Assembly: GCA_030015575.1 (NCBI GenBank)
Contig: CM057342.1
Coordinates: forward strand, 622,385,348 to 622,449,347
Direction of reading: 5' to 3'
Origin: Agapanthus africanus
Lineage: Eukaryota; Streptophyta; Magnoliopsida; Asparagales; Amaryllidaceae
Length of the DNA stretch: 64,000 nucleotides
Below are positions 20,795 to 32,479 of this stretch, in pieces. The first letter of the stretch is position 1. Each line of letters starts with the position of its first letter. The notes below the pieces were generated by a model. The model worked only from the letters and a program-made list of their open reading frames with translations, was not told the DNA's origin and did no database searches. A program made the position numbers and the translations under genes.

Positions 20795-23470
20795 AATGGC
20801 TTCTCACCGCACTGTTTGAAACAACTCCCTCTCCGGCCTAATTGGAGGAGTAACGTATGGTCCTAACGCGGCCTCTATTTTCTCATTGCCAGTGGGGCAG
20901 GTCACACAGGCCACTACCGGGATCTTCTTCGGGGCTATGCTCCTGCCTATGAACTTTAGCGCCTCAACGCTATAAGAAGAAGCTCCCAGAAGGTCGGTCT
21001 TTGATCGGCTGGCAACCATGGCGGCTCTTATCATCAAGCCGCCCAAATCTGATGTCTCAGTTTTCAACAGGATGAAAAAGAACTCGAGTGGGCCCGTAAA
21101 GAAGCCCATGATACCAGAGGGATCTATCCTAAAACGGCTAGCTCTCCCTACTCCTGCAACGAGTGAAACCGATAAAAGTGCTTCCTCTCCAAGACGGCCG
21201 ATCTTCGAAAGATTGGCTAACTTCGCTCTAACACCAACAAGGACGTCGGTCTTCAACAGGATGATGCCAACCGAAGATCCCCAGCAACGCTGGGGGCATG
21301 AGGAAGACACCTACTTTAACCCGCTCAGAAGGGTGCGCAAGAACTCCCCGACGTCGGTACTGAAGAAATAGCCTCCGCCGGTAGAGGCCCCAATACAGAA
21401 ACAGACGAAGCAACCATATCAGTGGCTCTCTTGGAAAATCCATAGAGTTTGGCGAAAAGTCCAAGTCTCCGTGCTTGACGAAAATTATTCTCGTCGACCG
21501 ATGTCATCTAAAGGCTGACAAGAAAAAGACTGCTCCTCCGCCATACAACGGTGGGCTTCTCCTAAACAGGCGCCTGTCACAACGGCTCCATCAACTCCAA
21601 TCTATCATAAAAGAATGAGACTGGATAAAACTCTACCACCAGTAGAAAAATCGAATAGCAAAAGATCTAAATGCCCCAAGAATGGGGGCATAACGATACT
21701 TACGGTTTACATGGCCACCGAAAAAGAAGAGAGCCGTGCCTCGGTGAGTCACCGACCGGAAACTCGGTCATTGACAAAGGCTCAGGAGCAACAGCAAAAG
21801 CTCCAGGAAATGCTAATCAAAATGTTAGCACTCACCGGACTAAAAGAAAGTCCGGACAAAGAAGCTGAACAGCGCCAAGAGAAAGAGTCCGATACAGAGT
21901 TCTTGCGACGAGTGCTGGAGAGAAAAGACAAAGAAACTGAGGAGCAAGCTGCTAACATCAAGCAGATGGCTCTTTTATTCCAAGACATGGTGGGAATGAT
22001 GATCCAAACAGAACCACCGGTTGAAGATCCGCCGATAATTATCGAGGATGACAGAGATGAATCATTAAATCCTCCCATAGCCTTATCAGCGGCAAAGGAA
22101 GAAACAATCTCCAAAGCGGCTCTGGATGACGACATTGCTCAGCAAATCAAAGCTCACCAAGCCAATGAAGCCGCCAGCCAACTGGTCAAAATCGGGTGAC
22201 TATATCCGGCCTGGTATTACCAAATAAAGTACCCACCAGGATATACGATCCTAAAGTTCCATGTTTAAAAGGAACGGGTAATCCCCACCAGCATGTCACA
22301 CAATTCAAAGCTCTGTGCGGCAATACTAGAGGCGATGACAAACTGTTGCTTCGCCAATTTGTCGGAAGCTTGTCAGAGACAGCTTTTAAATGGTACTCAG
22401 AACTCCCAAATGACCCGATGAAGACCTTTTCTAAAATGGAACTACTGTTCATGCAACGGTTCGCCAGCCTGAGTGAATGCACTCTGATCACGGCCCTGAT
22501 CAATGCTGGGGTAATGCCGGGAGAATCTTGGGTCCATTACGCGATCTGGTAGCGGAACCTGTGGTCTAAGTGCAAACAGCGCATTGAAGAGTCTTTAGCC
22601 GTAAGCATGTTCATCGGGAACCTCGATCCTCAATCGACTGTGTCCTAGTTCATGACATTCTTCAAACCCATAACTTTCCAGACGCTGATAGAAAAGTTGG
22701 CCAAAATGGATCAGATGGGTCATAGCCCCTCCTCCTCAAATAAGGACCCTCAAAATAACAAGGGGAAAGGAAAAGCGGCTTTCGTGGCCAATACGCAACA
22801 GCAACCGAGCGGTCTAAAACCGGCTGCTCGCCAAAACAACGCACGTACATGCCCGTCTTTAGAAAAAAGGTTAGGACGTGCATACTCGTTTCATTGCGAT
22901 AAAACGAGGAGATTGTTTGAGCTGGCGATAAAAAATAATCTCATCACATTGCCAGACCCATAGCGCCCAGTATAACCTGGCGATGTCAACAACTCCAACT
23001 ACTGCTCCTATCATAGGATAGTGATCTACCCAATTGAAGATTGCTACATCTTCAAAAATTAGGTCGAGGACCAGTATCAACAGGGGAAGTTTGCGCTATC
23101 TGATAACTGGAGGGTAAACCCATCCCAAAAGCACGCTCCAAAAAAGGTGGACATACAGGGGGCGTCATGCTCACTCATGGAAGAAACTTTATGGGAAGTA
23201 GTCCTTTCGGCAAAAACTAAAAGAATCCTGAAGGATCTGCAAGCATGTCCCGCGATCAAGTGGAAAAGTCCACTTGAACCCGAAATTATTGAAGAGATGT
23301 TGAAACCACGTCCCACATCGAAAGTTGTTGACAAGGGAAAAATCCCCGAAGTCAAGCCGTTAAAGTTTTCTAAGAAAAAGAAGAAGACCAAGAAACCAGT
23401 GCAGCCTGCCGAGTATGACGACAGGTGCACAAAGCTTCAGAAATACATAGACACGCTGGAAGAATAAAAC
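20795..23470 (+). pseudogene. Broken gag of G
   Basis: It starts at ATG 20795 (MASHRTV then a stop). Repeated motifs of the type S(V/I)F.R(L/M) occur five times between about 20990 and 21260 (SVFDRLA, SVFNRM, SILKRL, PIFERL, SVFNRM), a known feature of plant gypsy gag N-termini. A charged coiled-coil segment follows (21615-22195; EQQQKLQEMLIKML). The capsid-like retrotransposon gag domain is at about 22200-22640 (FKALCGNTRGDDKLLLRQFVG, FKWYSELP, MQRFASL), crossing frame changes. A Tyr-Cys-x-Tyr-His-Arg module ends it at 23000-23062. Several stops are in frame. Confidence 0.8.
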
Positions 23471-24600
23471 CAAAAGACGTAGAAACCAGTCACGCTCGAA
23501 GAATTCCTCAAGTATATTTTTGAGGACGAAGACAGTGACATTGATGAGGGAAATGACTCATCAGAAGAAGCGGAAGACTATATAGCAAGTTTCCATATGG
23601 TCTCCCATTCGTCATTATATGACGAAGAAGCTCTTTCAGCATTAGAAAATGATGTAGAGGAACTGGGGGCAGAATCGGGACTAAAATCTCTGAAACTGTC
23701 AGAAGAAAATCCGATTGAGAGACTTTTAAGCGAAGCCTTTTAAAAAAGCAAAGATGATTGAGAATGCGAGACAATCATATATGAAAAGGCTAAGCATCGG
23801 CGTCTGAATAAAGAAGCTGCGGTAAGAATGAGTCGTAAAACACTCCGACCAAACCAAAGCACACCTGCAACAAATAAGAGCACGATCAAAACTGAGAAAC
23901 GGTTTGCCAAAACCCTATCAATAGGGATGAAGTTACCACCTCTCATCAGGTACACTCCTGGAGTCCTATACTCTGACGAAGGAGAATCACATTCAAAATA
24001 TTGCCTATATCATCGAAGAGTCGCCTACCCCATCGAGAATTGTAGTGCTTTCAAAAAGTGGTTGTAAGGATATGTTGCCCATCGAAAACATTTCAAGAAG
24101 AAGAAGCGTGAAGCTTGCGCTCGTTAACATCAAAGTGGTGAGACGAACATGCATGAAGAAACAACCGGCAACTTTCATATGATTGGTACCAGTTCTGAAA
24201 GGGAAAAACCCCAAGTTCTCACGTTTGGGAGAGATTCTGAGGACAGAATACCCCTTGACTGTTTCTTTGAAGATTCCGCCTCTGGAAAAGAAGAGGAGGA
24301 GAAGAATTACGAAAACATTCAGCTGCATAACCATACGCTACTTGAGAAGAACTTTGGACCTGCAAACAAAGGTTCGAACAAAAAAAAAACAAAATGAAAG
24401 GAAAGATGCCGGAGGAAATCGTCCTTGATGAAGAAGCAGTCAAAGGGCTCGCCGTAAAGGACCCACCTAAGAAAAACAAAGTGGATTACAACGTCCTAGC
24501 ACATCTGAGGACACTACCCTCCCAGCTAAGCATATTAGATGCTCTCCTCCTGTCCAAAGAGGCACGAGATTCCCTGATCAAGGCGTTATAAGAGCCCGAT
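23471..24600 (+). pseudogene. Broken linker between gag and protease of G
   Basis: It is acidic and Ser/Glu-rich in scattered frames, with a second YCLYHRR module at about 23998-24060 (followed by AYPIENCSAFKKW) and a Lys-rich stretch. The module repeats the one at 23000 and a third at 26331. Frames change repeatedly. No enzyme motif is visible. Confidence 0.6.
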
Positions 24601-25300
24601 CAGTTCCAACCTTTCCTCCCAGAAGAGAAAATGAAAAATGAACCGGCAGAAGTTCACACGGCTGATATCACATTCAGTGACGAAGATGTACTCCTTGGTA
24701 CGTGCAAACATAATCGACCGCTCTACATCACCGGGTACTTCCATGACATCAAGATAGGGAAAATTCTTGTCGACAACGGATTCTCCGTTAATCTTCTCAA
24801 CGTGAAAGTGCTGAAAAAATTTGCATGAATGTTTAGCACCTTGCCCAAGATAAAATTACCGTATTTAGGTTCGACTCACAGTCGTCACGGCACTTAGGTC
24901 CGTAATACTGACGCTACACTTCGGGCTGCTCGTTACTGACATCAAATTTCATGTCATTGATGCCAAAACATGCTACAATGCCCTACTCGACAGGCCTTGG
25001 TTACAAGAGTACAACATCATCCCTTCTACACAACATCAGTGTATGAAGTATTTCAAGGATGGCTCGGAGTACACCATCATGGGAGAACTAAATCCGTTCT
25101 CGGTGAATAAAGTGTGGAAGTATGAAGATACGAAGTAATTTCTGCCGGATTTCGAGAATACTGAAAGGTGCCACAAGCCGGAGAATAAACAAAAATCCGT
25201 GGCCACCATCCCGATCTTTGGAGCGACATCGAGGAAGATGAACAAATAGTTTACTCGGGGCAACCCCAATGGCAAAACAATAAGCCCAAACCATCTACTC
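24600..25300 (+). pseudogene. Broken aspartic protease region of G
   Basis: The open piece 24631-24828 carries ITFSDEDVLLG, NRPLYITGY and the active-site region LVDNGFSVNLL (Val codon at 24769). The family active site is D-(S/T/G)-G-(S/A); here Asn follows the Asp and Phe follows the Gly, so catalysis is doubtful even before the stop at the end of this piece. Downstream homology continues in broken frames to about 25300. Confidence 0.7.
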
Positions 25301-26830
25301 TTATTTTGGTCTTTAGCAGCGACTCCGAGGACGAGGCCAATGCAGTGTTCTCTGTCCTCCCGTCGAGGCAGACTCTTGCCGAAGTGGATCAGAGTCTACA
25401 AATCATGATGGCTCTGCTTCAACAGTATAGGGAACTTGATGTGCTCGATACATATAGCGTACACGAACTGCAAACCTTCTACGTGCCTCCTAGATGAAGA
25501 GGTACAAAGGCATTCCTCTTCTATAAGTCTACGGAGACTAGGGTATAAAAAGAAGTCTGGCATGGTCTCGAGCCTACTCTTGACAGATTCCATCCCATCT
25601 GTATGCCCAGATATTATGCGGAGGGAGTAAAGAAACTATTAAAGCGCCAAGACGTACCTCTCAAACAAATGGTTCAGCAGACTTAATTCTACAAAAGGAT
25701 TTGGGATATTCCCGGGACTCAACGAAAGAAGACCAATCGGAAGATGGAAACAACTGGGCTCGGATATGTTCTGTCCACGAAACGGGAGCAAGTTTACAGC
25801 TGCTACGTCACGAATATCTTGAGTGTAGAAGAAAATGCTCTTCCAGATAGCCGTGACGTCAAATTGGAGCAAGATCTCTCTTTGAGAACGTTAATTCCAT
25901 CGATCGAAGTACAAATCGACAAGATAATAAAAGAAGCTTGTCAAAGGAGCCGAGACAATCATAGTCGCGAAATGGCCATATATGAAAAGTCCAAGACGCA
26001 GCGTCTCAGTCAGCAATCTGTGGAGGAAGTAGACCGTAACATTCTTCATCCCCAGCCCGCTATGTGTTCTCGCGAAGGGGGAAAATCCCGAAGCAAAGGT
26101 ATAAATAAGGCATGGAACACAAACAACATTCAAGGCAACAAAGCGGATCCAAGATACCGTTCAATCGAGAAAAGCTCGATTGGAGCCCATCCTTTATAAA
26201 GAAGATGGGTCGGGAATACTCATTCCCGCAGGACAAGACAGAGAAAGTATTCAACCTTGTCATGAAGCACCAAATGATGATGCTTCCAGATTCATGGCAT
26301 CCTGAACAAATAAACAAGGTCCATCACTCGGATTATTACTCTTATCACTAAGCAATAGGACATCCCTTTGAGGACTTCTTCACATTCAAAAACTGGATCG
26401 AGGACCAGTATCAACAAGGCAGGTTTATCCTATCCGATAGCTGGAGGGTAACTCCGCTTCAAAAACACGAGCCAAAGAAGACCTATACCGTCAGGATAGG
26501 ACCGGCTCGACCATGAAAATGGAAGCGGACTCATACCTGTCATACGGTAAATTTTTCAAAAAGGGAGAGGACGAGAATATGATTGACCTTTTCGGGTGCT
26601 TCGTAAATGAAGACGATGATGAAGAGATATCATAATTTCCACCAGCGCCAAAAGAGCTGGAGGAAGGGATACACACCACGGTGGACAACCGAAGAAAAAT
26701 TGACTTAGTAACAGAGAACGATCCGAGGCCGACGTTTGTCAGTGAGCTACTATCTGAAAAATAGGTAGCCATATTAAAAGACGTGCTCATACAGTATAAA
26801 GAATGCTTTGCATGGTACTACTCCAAAATG
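25301..26830 (+). pseudogene. Broken spacer of G between protease and RT
   Basis: It holds short frames without enzyme motifs, and the third copy of the Tyr-His-Arg module at 26331-26412 (YYSYH, stop, AIGHPFEDFFTFKNWIEDQ), preceded by YSFPQDKTEKVFNLV. The same pair of blocks occurs near 22880-23080. An intervening acidic patch (ENMIDLFGCF.. EDDDEEIS) lies around 26570-26640. Confidence 0.6.
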
Positions 26831-26839
26831 CCGGGTCTA

Positions 26840-27715
26840 GATCCATAAGTAGCGGTACATAAACTGGCCATATTGCCAGACATAAAGCCAAACAAACAGG
26901 CATCAAGAAGGATGCGGCTCGAACTTGAGATGAGTATCAATGCTGAAGTCAAGAAACTAATCAAATCCGGCTTTATCCAAGAGATTCAATATCCCGACGG
27001 GATCACTAATATCGTTCTGGTGATGAAGAAAAATGGGACAGTCCACTTTTGCGTGGAATTTCGGGACCTTAACAAAGCATGACCGAAAGATGACTTCCCA
27101 GTACCCGTTACCGAACTGATGATTGACAACACATCCACACATGAGGTTTTCTTCTTTATGGATGGATCATCAGGATACAACCAAATAAAAATGGATCCTG
27201 AGGACAAAAACCATACCGCCTTCCGGACACCGTTAGGCATATTTTACTACAAGGTGATGCCCTTCGGCTTGAAGAATACCGGTGCTACCTACCAAAGGGC
27301 CATGACAAAGATCTTTGATGATCTCATACATGAGATCGTTGAATGCTACATCGACGACCTTGTAGTGAAGAGCAAATCTCATGAGGAACATTGGAAACAT
27401 CGAAAAATAGTGTTCCAACATCTTTGGAAATATAATCTAAAGACGAACCTTCTAAACTGCGCGTTTGGAGTCTCCTCAGGCAAATTCCTTGGATTCATCA
27501 TACGCCACCGAGGTATCGAAATCGATGCCTTAAAAATCAAGGCGGCTATGGAAATGCCTTTGCCAAGAACCCTCAATCAACTGCGATCTCTCCAAGGAAA
27601 GCTCGTGTATATCCGGCGGTTCATAGCCAACTTCTCCGGAAAATGCGGTCCCTACAGTCATCTGATGAAGAAGGGGACCCCGTTCGTCTGGGATCAGAAG
27701 TGCTAAAACGCATTA
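26840..27715 (+). pseudogene. Gypsy reverse transcriptase of G, nearly open but with stops
   Basis: The RT frame is read almost continuously. It has MRLELEMSINAEVKKLI, a KKNG and FRDLNKA block, a TGA at about 27080 where the family has Cys, FFMDGSSGYNQI with the first catalytic Asp, PFGLKNTGATYQRAM, the YIDD box at 27347-27358 with both Asp present, and FLGFIIRHRGIEID. A stop at 27703-27706 precedes the connection domain. The catalytic residues survive but the stops do not allow a full enzyme. It is the best preserved coding piece in the window. Confidence 0.85.
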
Positions 27716-27855
27716 GACGAAATCAAACAATACCTGCAAAATCCACCGGTATTAGCCGTTCCGGTTAAGAGAAAACCTCTTATCCCATATACAACAGCCC
27801 TTGAGGGTTCTCCACAAGAGAAAGATCAAGGAAAAGAGAGAGCTCTGTACTATTT
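27716..27855 (+). pseudogene. RNase H of G, first part, cut by element A
   Basis: It carries the connection and start of RNase H (QYLQNPPVLAVPV, KPLIPY) and ends in KERALYY at the insertion point of A. The reading frame resumes at 38071 after the second copy of TATTT. Part of the RNase H start seems deleted relative to the family. Confidence 0.75.
27851..27855. repeat. Target-site duplication of A, left copy (TATTT)
   Basis: It is identical to 38066-38070, on the other side of element A. Confidence 0.95.
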
Positions 27856-30096
27856 TGTTGGAGATAGTGCCCTCAGAGTCAATTATTAGGTCACAGGTAC
27901 GTGATTGTAATGATTGAGGGAGGACCTATCCCGGTAGGACAGTCTTACTCGAGATGATAGTATGCTATCTGGTTTACCTTTATCATCGTGTACTGCTTTA
28001 GGTGACCTGACACGTCGCTATTACACGTTGATAGAGCCCCTAGGATTCTTGCTTGACCACCAGCAGTATGAGGGCGATCATATAAGTGGGAGCTGGGGGT
28101 CTACAAGCGTATCCTTAAAAGGTCCCTAGTCGTGGGAGTTTCGAGACCGGGCATCGATACTCCATTAGTAGACAAGTGTATACAGTCGAGACCCCGACGA
28201 GGGGCGGTGGCCGGTCTCACAAGCCACTGGTGTCAGTTGGATCACCTAAGATGTATACAGGTGCTCATTGGGTTATGAGTACACCGGACAGGACTCGCCG
28301 GGAACATGCTAGTTGGTCATATACCAGACGTCAGATGGCAGTTCCCTGGTGACATGTGTGCAGGTTAGTTCATCGACCTGGGGATCGTCATTTGTCTCGT
28401 GTGAGTTCCCACTGTACTTTGATTACTACCCTACCACGGCTCAAAGGAGTCGTGCAAACAGGTTTTAGTTGGGTACAGTCCCGAGCCACATGGAGGCAGT
28501 GAGCGTATCTTCAGGGGTTCGTCTCTCCCGGTATTGGGGGTGAGGTCGTGCTGTGTCTAGGAGAGCCATTACACAAAGTCCTTGGCCAAGGCAAGGAGAT
28601 TTTCTGGTAGGTATTCCAGTAGTATCTCAGGGTGTTCTGGGCTACACTCCGACACGACTTGTACCGCTTTTGGGGGTCTGACTTTTACCAACCCCCTAGG
28701 CCCGCCATGCGATACTCATAGACGAACGGACCGGACTGTATGGATATTGTCACTGACAGGCTCAGTAGGGTGTCAGGATGAGTTCGCTCATCGACGTCCC
28801 TTTTGGTCAATAGCTGGTGGCCCGTCACGTATTGGCTTATACCTCTGACGTGCTAGTGGTTAAATCCACAGCCATAGTATTGACGAGTCTTTAGAGTCCA
28901 CCACACTTTCAGTTACTCAAGTTTCGGGCGAAACGCTGTAGAGGCCGTATGGAGATATGGCAGGGTCCGATCAGATACGTGCGGTATTGCACGGATCAGG
29001 ATCGGACGGTTTGTACTAGTAGCCGTATAGGAATATGGCAGGGTTCGATCAGATACGTGCGGTATTGCACGGATCAGGATCGAACGGATATTACTAGCCG
29101 GCTTTGGTTTAAGCCGGTCCTAGTTTAGTACAGTGTAGATTTTGTCTCTTTGCATTTGTATCCGGACGGAATACAGATGCGGGTGTGTATGCACAGTATC
29201 GGGGTTTTCCTGTAATTTATTACAGGACCAGTTTTCTGGAGTTGCCAGTTTGCATTCCGTTCCGGCCGGTTTTCCTTTGTTCTTTCCCGGCCGGACTTTT
29301 CCGATGGAGGGGGTAATTTGCAGTTTTGCAAATTACAATAGTGGAGGGGTTTTCTTGCAAAAGGGTTTGATATGATAAGAATCTTTGCTTTTCAACCATG
29401 CTTTTGCTTTAATGAGATTTGATTGAATGAGGATGAGATTTGAGAGGGTATGGTTTGAAAAAGGTGAAGCATGGTGTATGTTTGTATGTGGTCACCCCTT
29501 TTGGATCTCCTACAATAACCTTCCTTCATGTGTTTTGTTTTTTGGCTCCACCACCATTTTCCTAGATGAATTGGCCGGCCACATTTTGGTGGGGGTGTGG
29601 AAAATTGGTTCATTTTTGTATGAGGAAATTTCATGATCTCATTCTTGCCTTGTACACAAAACCTTCTCACCTCTCCAAAGTTCTTCTTGATTCCTCCATC
29701 AAAGGCAACTCCAATACCCCATTGAGACAAAGCGTATTCTACACTACACTTCCTACAGCAAATCTTGGACGCGTCGATTCGCCAGCTTCGCGCCCGAGTT
29801 GCCTTGGTATTGAGGTGGGAGCCCGTAAAAGCTACAGGCGATGTGGTGCCCTTTCCGACGAGGAGGAGACGGACGGAGATCCCGCGAGGAGATCGGAGTG
29901 GAGATGAAGACCGGAGGACTCGGATCAGTCGGTACATCTCTTCCCTTTCTTGTTAGTAGCTTAGACTTGTTAATGGTTACGATCCGGAGTTTAGTGCGCG
30001 GTGGTGCCGGTTTGCAAAGTCCGCAAAATTAAAGTTTATCACCGCTTCCGCATTCCGGCGTCGGATTGACGGCCGGGGCGCCGCCGTGCACTTACA
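27856..30096 (+). repeat. 5' LTR of A
   Basis: Compared with E and B it carries a tandem duplication of about 78 bp (28966-29090) of one hairpin. Further stem-loops: CCGGCTT/AAGCCGG (29098-29117), GCATTTGTAT/ATACAGATGC (29152-29180), TCCTGTAA/TTACAGGA (29208-29227), GTAATTTGCA/TGCAAATTAC (29313-29336), and a U5 hairpin CCGGCGTC/GACGGCCGG at about 30055-30076. GGCCGGCC is at 29573. A sense frame of 63 codons at 29765-29956 (QLRARVA..EPVK) is shared with B and D. Confidence 0.95.
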
Positions 30097-30097
30097 T

Positions 30098-30110
30098 TGG
30101 TATCAGAGCC
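30098..30110 (+). other. Primer binding site of A (tRNA-iMet)
   Basis: tggtatcagagcc lies one base after the LTR end. Confidence 0.95.
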
Positions 30111-31891
30111 TCGCCATTAACTTCGTCTAGCTTTCGTTTGATGTGTTTTACGTTTCCGATCGAACAAAATCCCGAAAACGCATTTTTCATGCACAATCAG
30201 TTTCTGTCGAATTTTTTTTGAGTCCAAAAATTTTTCAGGTTGTCTCAGAGTGATGTGCAGGGAATTTTAAGGTCACTGTAAAAATTTGGTACAAAGAGCT
30301 CACCATACCGCCGCGGAAGGGCGGCCAAACCCCTGCTTTGGCCGCTCTTCCGCCGCGGATCTAACTGTTCACCCCTCCAAATTTTTGCAGTCTGTTCCTG
30401 AGTGATAAATGTGGTTTTTGGAATATTAAAATTGGGCCCAGGTTTTCTGTGGTTGCTACAGTTTTGTTTGGGGGCCCACTTGTTAATGTTTGATCAATCG
30501 GAAAATTTTAAACACATTTTTCACAGTATTTACATTATATCTGCGACCGTGAATGTCACTTGATCGGTAAATCCGGTCTAACTGCTATAGTCCGGTTAGA
30601 CGGATTTGCGAACGTGACCTTCACGTTGATGTTCTATGTATTTGCTGTGATGTTGCGGATCGGTCGTGGGATAGCCTGGATGTAATGCTAGTACAGTGTT
30701 GTCGTATTATGTACATTTGATATTGCGGGGCGAGCGTCCGACATGTGGACTGCCGTCACTGCCTGATTGTATTATTATTTTGGGGCACGACCTGGTTGCG
30801 GTCGATGTACCCGGTGTATGTATATTTTACTTTCTGTACTAGGATTACCCCGCGGAGGGGTGCACGGATAGCCGGGTTCTGGAGGGCAACAAGCCCGCAT
30901 CTCATGGCATTGAGACGGAGGGGGCTTCGCTCTAGGATTGGCGGGCTATTCGCCGCACTCGTAGGGGGTACAGGTTGACCCAGGAGGGGTGCCCAAGTTG
31001 CCGGATTCCGTGAAGTGCTGGGTGGTCCATTCACGGCGCTGAAGGGGGCTGCCTCGCTTCAGGTTTTGGCGGGTGACTTGCCGCGCCCGTAGGGGTCTAG
31101 GATTTCATTGTACAGGCTATCCACACGACCAGGGGAACGTCGGGTTTCAGTAGTGGCTCTGTGAAACCCGGGGATCCCAGATATCTGCATTGTTCTGTGA
31201 TGCTGTACTTTTCTGTGATGTTGCATTTTATTCACGCCTTGAGCGAAATACTATATATTAGTATATATATTAATAGATGTTGTATATGTTTTTCATCCGC
31301 GCTAGTCCAGTCCCCGCTCTGCCGTTAGTTAGCTAACCTAACGGGTGATGACGGGACCCAGTGGCGAATGCGGATGGCATATACGTACGTCAGTATATTT
31401 TCGTTCTTTGTGGTGTGATCAATTGATGGGACTGCGTTGATTCGGATCAATGCAAGTTAAAACAAACCTAATCTGATGTTGTTGGAACACTTTTCAAAAA
31501 GCTGTTATTGCAAGGACGTTCACTTTTTGTTTTGCATCGTGGTATTCATTTAGAATATCCTGCTCCTCAGTCGACGAGGCAAGGGCCGAGATCCCTTCAC
31601 CGGGAGTGACCCCTTGGACAGAAGTTTGCGTCAGGGCATTAACTTCACTATAGCCGATTACTTTTGCTTTGCATCGTGGTATTCAGTTGGAATATCCTGC
31701 ACCTCATTCTACGGGGAAAGAGTCGAGATCCCTTCACCGGGAGTGACCTCTTTAGTAAAGGTTTTCGTCACTATATTTTCTAAAAAGCTATCCGTTCCTT
31801 CAACGATATCAAGTAAATTACGTTAAAGGTTTTCGCCAGAAACCATTCGTAGCCCTCCGTCGTTTCATATGGGTAGTCAATAGTATTCAAG
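30111..31891 (+). other. Untranslated leader of A
   Basis: It aligns end to end with the leaders of B, D and E. It contains the cgggtttca/tgaaacccg hairpin near 31140-31171, GCGTTGAT/ATCAATGC near 31434-31453, and two tandem modules of about 137 bp starting at about 31532 and 31668, each with atcctgc.cctca and cttcaccgggagtgac. No coding frame is recognised. Confidence 0.75.
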
Positions 31892-32101
31892 CTGTGTTTG
31901 TTGGCCTTAGTCAAGGCACAGTGTTTGGTAGCTATTGGGTATTCATATGCTGCATAGATAGATGCGTTGGTTTGGGACAGTCGTATAGCCTTGTTGGCCT
32001 TAGTCAAGGGCTTGTACGGGTGGATTCAAATCAACCTGGACAATGACGGGTAGAACTTGACATGTGACTTATGATTTGTTGGCCTTAGTCAAGGTCATAA
32101 G
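31892..32101 (+). other. Three-hairpin common-loop module of A (loop CTTA)
   Basis: The cores TTGGC-CTTA-GTCAA are at 31901-31914, 31994-32007 and 32079-32092. Outer stems are CTGTG/CACAG (31892 and 31917-31921), AGCC/GGCT around the second, and CTTATGA/TCATAAG (32068-32074 with 32095-32101). All three loops carry the same four bases, different from those of E, B and D. Confidence 0.85.
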
Positions 32102-32479
32102 AGCATGGGGTAGAAATCCACATCGGGAGTTTCAAAAGAACTGAAACTTGCCAGATATGCGCATACCTTCTGGAGTGTGATACCGTGAGCGGATTCCGTC
32201 ACGTTATCATGCGATGAGAGTTGGATCCCGATTCCCACTGATGAGTTAGTTTACTCCTCGGGTGACCCCGACTGATTCTTCTTTCAGGTTTGGAGGAGAA
32301 TTTGAGGTACAGTGGGAGGTTTCCAGATTAGATAAATTGGTAACCATTCTGATCTAGGATAGAGTGCACGCTGAGTGTTTCTTCTCTCTCTCTCTCTGGC
32401 AGCGACCATTGACCCGACCCTAAGACTTTGACTCAGTGACCAAGTTGACCGAACCTTCTTAACACTGGCTTTTGGATTG

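Noticed and set aside
21018..21371. An independent small gene for the 117-codon frame
   Set aside because: It is in the same frame as the ATG at 20795 and carries SVFxRL motifs of gypsy gag, so it is part of G.
26873..27706. A functional reverse transcriptase gene
   Set aside because: Catalytic residues are present, but an internal TGA and a terminal stop, plus broken gag and protease upstream, make it a pseudogene.
29392..29937. A 181-codon - strand frame, repeated at 37361-37906
   Set aside because: It is antisense within the two identical LTRs of A and is not kept in the LTRs of B, D or E; it is a by-product of LTR sequence.
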